DNA from: Neisseria sicca
GTDB taxonomy: Bacteria; Pseudomonadota; Gammaproteobacteria; Burkholderiales; Neisseriaceae
Direction: 5' to 3'
Assembly (NCBI RefSeq): GCF_017753665.1
Contig: NZ_CP072524.1
Span: 2,294,001 to 2,358,000, forward strand
Length of the DNA: 64,000 nucleotides
The number at the start of each line of letters is the position of its first letter. Position 1 is the stretch's first letter. The translations under genes and the position numbers were made by a program. This document shows positions 60,754-64,000 of this stretch, one piece after another. The notes below the pieces were generated by a model. The model had not been told where the DNA came from, made no database searches, and saw only the letters and a list, made by a program, of their open reading frames with translations.

Positions 60754-61379
60754 TATTCGAAATCCTTTTTGAAAACAACATAATAAACCAATAGCGCCGT
60801 CAGCGTCCCATTCGTCCATCCCGCCCAAACATCCGTCGGATAATGTACGCCTAAATAAACCCGTGAAAACCCCGTCAACAAGGCAAATAAGATGCCGACG
60901 GCAAAAGCGGTACGGCGGTATGCAGTCCGATAACACAATAGAATCAGCATCACTGCGACTGCGGCAGAAAACGTACTATGTCCGCTCGGAAACGAAAAAT
61001 TGGCCTCTTCGACGGCACGAGGCCAAAGCAACGGGCGCGGACGCTGTATCCATGCCTTTATCCAAAGCATATTCAAAGTCGGCAACAATGCCGCCAAAGG
61101 CACGAATACCGCTGCCCGCAGTTTGCCAAACCGCCACAGGCATACCGCCGCCAAACAGACCAGCGGTACGGCGACGGCGGTTTTACCCAGATAATGAAGC
61201 AACAGCGCGATCGGAAAAAACCATTGTCCCGTCTGTTCGTGAATGACAAGCATCAACGGACGTTCGAATGCAAAACTCCCGCCATTTGCCAGATGGGCGG
61301 CGATATAAACAGAAAGAGGCAAAAATACCACAATGGCAGTTTGTACAAAACGGCGGAAAAAAAGAAAAAAATCAGGCAT
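60753..61379 (-). CDS. PAP2-family membrane phosphatase
   Basis: 208 residues with about six membrane segments. The three phosphatase motifs are intact: KAWIQRPRP (KxxxxxxRP), PSGHS, and SRVYLGVHYPTDV (SRx5Hx3D). It likely dephosphorylates undecaprenyl pyrophosphate or a lipid phosphate in the membrane. It overlaps the YheT gene start by one base. No terminator separates the two. Confidence 0.92.
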   Translation of the reverse strand: MPDFFLFFRRFVQTAIVVFLPLSVYIAAHLANGGSFAFERPLMLVIHEQTGQWFFPIALLLHYLGKTAVAVPLVCLAAVCLWRFGKLRAAVFVPLAALLPTLNMLWIKAWIQRPRPLLWPRAVEEANFSFPSGHSTFSAAVAVMLILLCYRTAYRRTAFAVGILFALLTGFSRVYLGVHYPTDVWAGWTNGTLTALLVYYVVFKKDFE

Positions 61380-61639
61380 AAATCAGTGAAAAAATCAGGT
61401 TTGAATCAAATATCCGACAAACAAGCCGCGTTCGCAATCAAGAAGGACGAACTGATAGTCTTTGGCATTAATTTTTGATAATTATTGCTTTTTTCTCTCT
61501 GGAAAATCAGGTAAACCGAATAAGGATACCGCGAGAGAGTGTTATTCTGACCGTACAAACCAAACGGCATCCGTATCGTTTCCCGTCAGGGCAGGCGGAT
61601 GGTTCCGATAATAATTTCATTCAACATTCGGAGGTTATT

Positions 61640-61738
61640 ATGTCTGTGTCAGTATTGTTTTTAGAGGCGATTGTGGCTGTCGGCCTGGCATCCGTCGCCG
61701 CCATCGGAATACTGTGGGCAGGCGGAGCGGATTGGTAA
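61640..61738 (+). CDS. Predicted 32-residue single-span membrane protein
   Basis: ATG at 61640 has GGAGG at 61630-61634, 5 nt upstream, an excellent ribosome-binding site. The peptide MSVSVLFLEAIVAVGLASVA continues AIGILWAGGADW and has one membrane span of about 20 residues. A DUS terminator follows 21 bp after the stop. No upstream frame is more convincing. No family recognised. Confidence 0.6.
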   Translation: MSVSVLFLEAIVAVGLASVAAIGILWAGGADW

Positions 61739-61759
61739 TCCGTCCGTATGCCGTCCCGT

Positions 61760-61804
61760 AAAAGGTCGTCTGAAAAACAAAATGTTTTTCAGACGACCTT
61801 TTTT
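61760..61804 (+). terminator. DUS terminator after the 32-residue protein gene
   Basis: AAAAGGTCGTCTGAAAAAC and GTTTTTCAGACGACCTTTT, 19-bp stem, 5-nt loop, T run. Confidence 0.9.
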
Positions 61805-61806
61805 AT

Positions 61807-61913
61807 TATAGTGGATTAAATTTAAATCAGGACAAGGCGACGAAGCCGCAGACAGTACAGATAGTACGGCAAGGCGAGGCAACGCCGTACTGGTTTAAAT
61901 TTAATCCACTATA
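61807..61913. repeat. Correia element (CREE/NEMIS), 107 bp
   Basis: TATAGTGGATTAAATTTAAA and its inverted copy flank the core GACAAGGCGACGAAGCCGC. Opposite orientation to the copies at 338 and 3686. Directly behind a DUS terminator. Confidence 0.93.
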
Positions 61914-62136
61914 ATTTAACGTTTGCTTGAAATAAAGCAAACCTATACCTGCCACCCGCCCTCCGAAATGATAATGCCCTATCTATTTCGCAGACGGGAC
62001 CCGCACTACGGTTACTACGGTTTCCCTCTCCTTGCCTGCCGAAGAAAAACGGTTGAGTGAAAATAATACATTGATTCTGAAAGGCTTATATTCAAGCAGC
62101 CGCCTAATCCGGAAAAATGAATAAATTCAGGATGAT

Positions 62137-62173
62137 GTCGTCTGAAAATCTGAATTTCGAGGTTTCAGACGAC
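62137..62173. repeat. Inverted DUS pair
   Basis: GTCGTCTGAAA and TTTCAGACGAC with a 15-nt loop; not adjacent to a gene end. Confidence 0.7.
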
Positions 62174-62305
62174 CTTTTTAAGCGGCAACCATTATTCATA
62201 TTTTATTGGATGCGGTGGCAATAGCGAAACGGGTATTTTAAATTTTCATCCGCTATGTTTAGAATCGGCTTGATTTCGGATGGATGCCGTTTGCTGCAAA
62301 ACAAA

Positions 62306-62335
62306 ACGTCGTCTGAAAAACTTTCAGACGACGTC
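62306..62335 (-). terminator. Terminator of surA
   Basis: ACGTCGTCTGAAA and TTTCAGACGACGT with a 3-nt loop, 11 bp beyond the reverse-strand surA stop, then T run on that strand. Confidence 0.85.
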
Positions 62336-62345
62336 TGCATCCGCC

Positions 62346-63332
62346 TTAGCGTATGTCGATGTGCGCACCTTCATGCAGTTCGCGCAGCAGGTTGATTTCC
62401 GCCTGTTCGGCTTTTTGGCGCGACAGATATTGACGTATGGTGTTGTGTTGACGCTCTTCGGGCGTGCCGGCGTCACGGACATCGTTCAGCTTAATGATGT
62501 GCCAGCCGAATTGTGTGCGTACGGGTGGACTGACTTGGCCGGGTTTGAGTTTGTGGACGGCTTCTTCAAACGGCGGAACCATCATGCCGTCGGCGAACCA
62601 ACCCAAATTACCGCCGCTGCTCGCGCTACCGTCTTGCGAATATTGGCGCGCCAAACCGGCGAAGTCTGCGCCGCTGCGGGCTTGTGCGTAGATTTTGCGG
62701 ATGGTGCTTTCCGCGCCGGCCGCAGCGTTTTCGTTGTCGGCCTTAATCAGAATGTGTTGCGCATTGTATTGGCGCAGCGGCTCGCCTTCGGGCAGGGCGA
62801 TGCCTTGCTGTTTCGCCTGTTCGATAGCGCGTGCAACTTCGGCATCGCTGATGCGGCTGTGCTGCATGACTGCCTGTTGGCGCACTTTTTCCGCGATGAT
62901 GCTGTCCGCAATTTCACGGCGGATAGAGGCCGACGGGTTTTTCAGTGAAGGATTAGCGGCAATGACCGCCTCGATTTCTGCGTTATCTGCTTGAATATTC
63001 TTTCGTTTGCCCGCTTGGACAATCAAGGATTGGTTGATGAGTTGCGCCAGAACTTGTTCGCGCAATTCGTTATCGCCGATTTGTGTGCCTTTAGGGATGG
63101 TTCGGCGCGCCCGTTCGACTGCCTGCGCCAGTTGGCGGCGGGTAATGACTTCGTTGTCGGCGATGGCGGCAATGCCGTCGCTCAGACGTACCCCGTCAGA
63201 ACGGGTTTCGGTATCAGTCGTCTGAACAGCGACGGGTTTGACGGATTTTTTTACTGTTTTAGCATTAGGGGCTGCGTGTGCGTTCAATGCCAGACCGAGT
63301 GCGGCGGCAAGAATCAGGGGTTTGACGTTCAT
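62346..63332 (-). CDS. surA: Periplasmic peptidyl-prolyl isomerase SurA
   Basis: 328 residues. Signal peptide (MNVKPLILAAALGLALNAHA), N-terminal SurA chaperone region (AIADNEVITRRQLAQAVERA, about 55-160) and one parvulin domain at about 185-290: YNAQHILIKADN, FAGLARQYSQDG, GGNLGWFADGMMVPPFEEAV and VRTQFGWHIIKLNDVRD. It helps outer-membrane proteins fold. It has a single parvulin domain, unlike the two in E. coli SurA. Its ATG overlaps the lptD stop (ATGA), the conserved lptD-surA operon. Confidence 0.93.
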   Translation of the reverse strand: MNVKPLILAAALGLALNAHAAPNAKTVKKSVKPVAVQTTDTETRSDGVRLSDGIAAIADNEVITRRQLAQAVERARRTIPKGTQIGDNELREQVLAQLINQSLIVQAGKRKNIQADNAEIEAVIAANPSLKNPSASIRREIADSIIAEKVRQQAVMQHSRISDAEVARAIEQAKQQGIALPEGEPLRQYNAQHILIKADNENAAAGAESTIRKIYAQARSGADFAGLARQYSQDGSASSGGNLGWFADGMMVPPFEEAVHKLKPGQVSPPVRTQFGWHIIKLNDVRDAGTPEERQHNTIRQYLSRQKAEQAEINLLRELHEGAHIDIR

Positions 63333-64000
63333 GGGGTAACTACCTCGTTGGTTTTGCTGTAGCCGGGAATGGCCAAGCGCAGTTTTTCAAATGGATTGTT
63401 GCCGAGATTGCTCAGGTCTTTGAGTTGGAGATTGAAGAAAACGGCATTTTTGCGGCTGTTTTCGCCGGTCACGTAGCGTTGTCCGACGAGGCTTGCGCTC
63501 CAGCAGCCGCAGTTGCTTTTATATTCAGCTTCTACCAGCATTTCAAGCGGTTTCTTGGCTTGAATTTCGTAGTTGTAACGTGCAACGGCGTAAAGGTTTT
63601 TACGGATAGGCCATTGCGCCGCCAAATCGACTTGGCGGATTTTGTCGTAGAAATAGTTGCCGTCGGATTGCAGGTAAATGCGTTCGTTGCGACCGTATTT
63701 GTAACGCGCGCTCAATACTTTGCCCGGCTCGGGATTGTAGCGGATGGTCGCGGCGTAGCTTTCGGCGCGGCTTTCGTTTTGGTTGTAGTGGACATCGAAG
63801 CCGGCATGGATGCTATTGCTCAGTTTGCCGTGCGCAAAGCCGACCCAGTCGGATTGGCTGCGTTCATAACGGCCGACGCTGCCGTTCAGCAATACGTTGT
63901 CGTTTTTTAAATAAAACTTCTGTCCGATACCGGCGCGGAACAGCTCGGCACCGTTGTTCGGGTCAAGGAAGCGGGTTTGCGCGGCGGCGGTCAGGCTGTT
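63329..64000 (-). CDS. lptD: LPS-assembly protein LptD, C-terminal part, 5' end outside window
   Basis: The frame is open from the window's right edge (64000) to a TGA at 63329, about 223 residues. It matches the end of the LptD barrel: AAAQTRFLDPNNGAELFRAG, GQKFYLKNDNV, LKYGRN-type strands, and a final RNAVFFNLQLKDLSNLGNNP-like block with two cysteines (SNCGCWSASL) typical of the disulfide region. LptD inserts LPS into the outer membrane. Overlaps surA by 4 bp. Confidence 0.93.
   Translation of the reverse strand, partial: NSLTAAAQTRFLDPNNGAELFRAGIGQKFYLKNDNVLLNGSVGRYERSQSDWVGFAHGKLSNSIHAGFDVHYNQNESRAESYAATIRYNPEPGKVLSARYKYGRNERIYLQSDGNYFYDKIRQVDLAAQWPIRKNLYAVARYNYEIQAKKPLEMLVEAEYKSNCGCWSASLVGQRYVTGENSRKNAVFFNLQLKDLSNLGNNPFEKLRLAIPGYSKTNEVVTP

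Larger units (their letters stand above)
61739..62345. other. Gene-free 607-bp stretch with terminator, Correia element and DUS pairs
   Basis: No gene seen. DUS terminator 61760-61804, Correia element 61807-61913, inverted DUS pair 62137-62173 and the surA terminator. Confidence 0.75.

Noticed and set aside
1..64000. CRISPR arrays, rRNA, prophage or intact insertion sequence
   Set aside because: No regularly spaced repeats, rRNA signature or transposase/integrase gene was seen. Repeats found are Correia, dRS3, DUS and the GTAGCG unit.
1..64000. Phase-variable simple repeats
   Set aside because: I looked for long G/C or short tandem tracts within or before genes; only short A/T runs (for example the eight A near 26703) were found, in no coding position that would switch a gene.

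Overview
The window is from a commensal Neisseria chromosome, most likely of the N. mucosa / N. sicca / N. subflava kind. The DNA-uptake word AGGTCGTCTGAA (the mucosa-type dialect; N. meningitidis and N. gonorrhoeae use GCCGTCTGAA) occurs dozens of times, often as inverted pairs acting as terminators. There are three roughly 105-bp Correia (CREE/NEMIS) elements, dRS3 repeats, and neisserial gene orders such as tRNA-tuf-secE-nusG-rpl-rpoBC and lptD-surA. There is no prophage, intact insertion sequence, CRISPR array or rRNA operon.

Layout. 1-1497 (-): a PabB/PabC fusion, cut by the left edge and carrying an in-frame Correia element. 1665-2594: PPK2 polyphosphate kinase. 2681-5725: a haem-related patch with a 5'-truncated TonB-dependent receptor, a Correia element, and a HutW-HutX fusion behind a strong promoter. 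5726-7559: a repeat-rich gap and an NAD(P)-binding protein. 7560-21682: a conserved housekeeping block, lysM(-)/def-fmt-(macrodomain, PepSY)-rsmB-DUF4390-ntrY-ntrX-dprA-smg-topA. 21757-23700: an AT-rich patch with a possible uracil-DNA-glycosylase-like protein, a small membrane protein and rsmD. 23822-42829: ferredoxin, tRNA-Tyr-Gly-Thr-tuf-tRNA-Trp-secE-nusG-rplKAJL-rpoBC, then rpsL-rpsG-fusA-tuf-rpsJ, the central information-processing region. 43179-53106: a secreted hypothetical protein, ubiG, a BASS transporter, gltS, an LprI-like lipoprotein, adhE and an AraC regulator. 53107-64000: a repeat-rich gap, leuS, a small lipoprotein, dnaJ, an S49 peptidase, a YheT hydrolase/PAP2 pair, a 32-residue membrane protein, surA and the end of lptD.

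How it works together. Most genes are core: translation (ribosomal proteins, EF-Tu twice, EF-G, tRNAs, Fmt/Def, LeuRS, RsmB, RsmD), transcription (RpoB/C, NusG), DNA topology and competence (TopA, DprA), envelope biogenesis (LptD, SurA, PAP2) and redox/fermentation control (NtrYX, AdhE with a candidate FNR box). I found no convincing multi-gene undescribed system. The best leads are the HutW-HutX fusion with a leftover internal ribosome-binding site and a palindrome inside its promoter, the Correia element read through by pabBC, the glycine-rich mosaic insertion in LeuRS, the hairpin-like dispersed repeat GTAGCGTGGGCTTTGCCCACG, a perfect 16-bp inverted repeat in front of rpoB, and a 32-residue membrane protein gene. 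Start codons were chosen by ribosome-binding site and family N-terminus, so several genes start downstream of the longest open frame.
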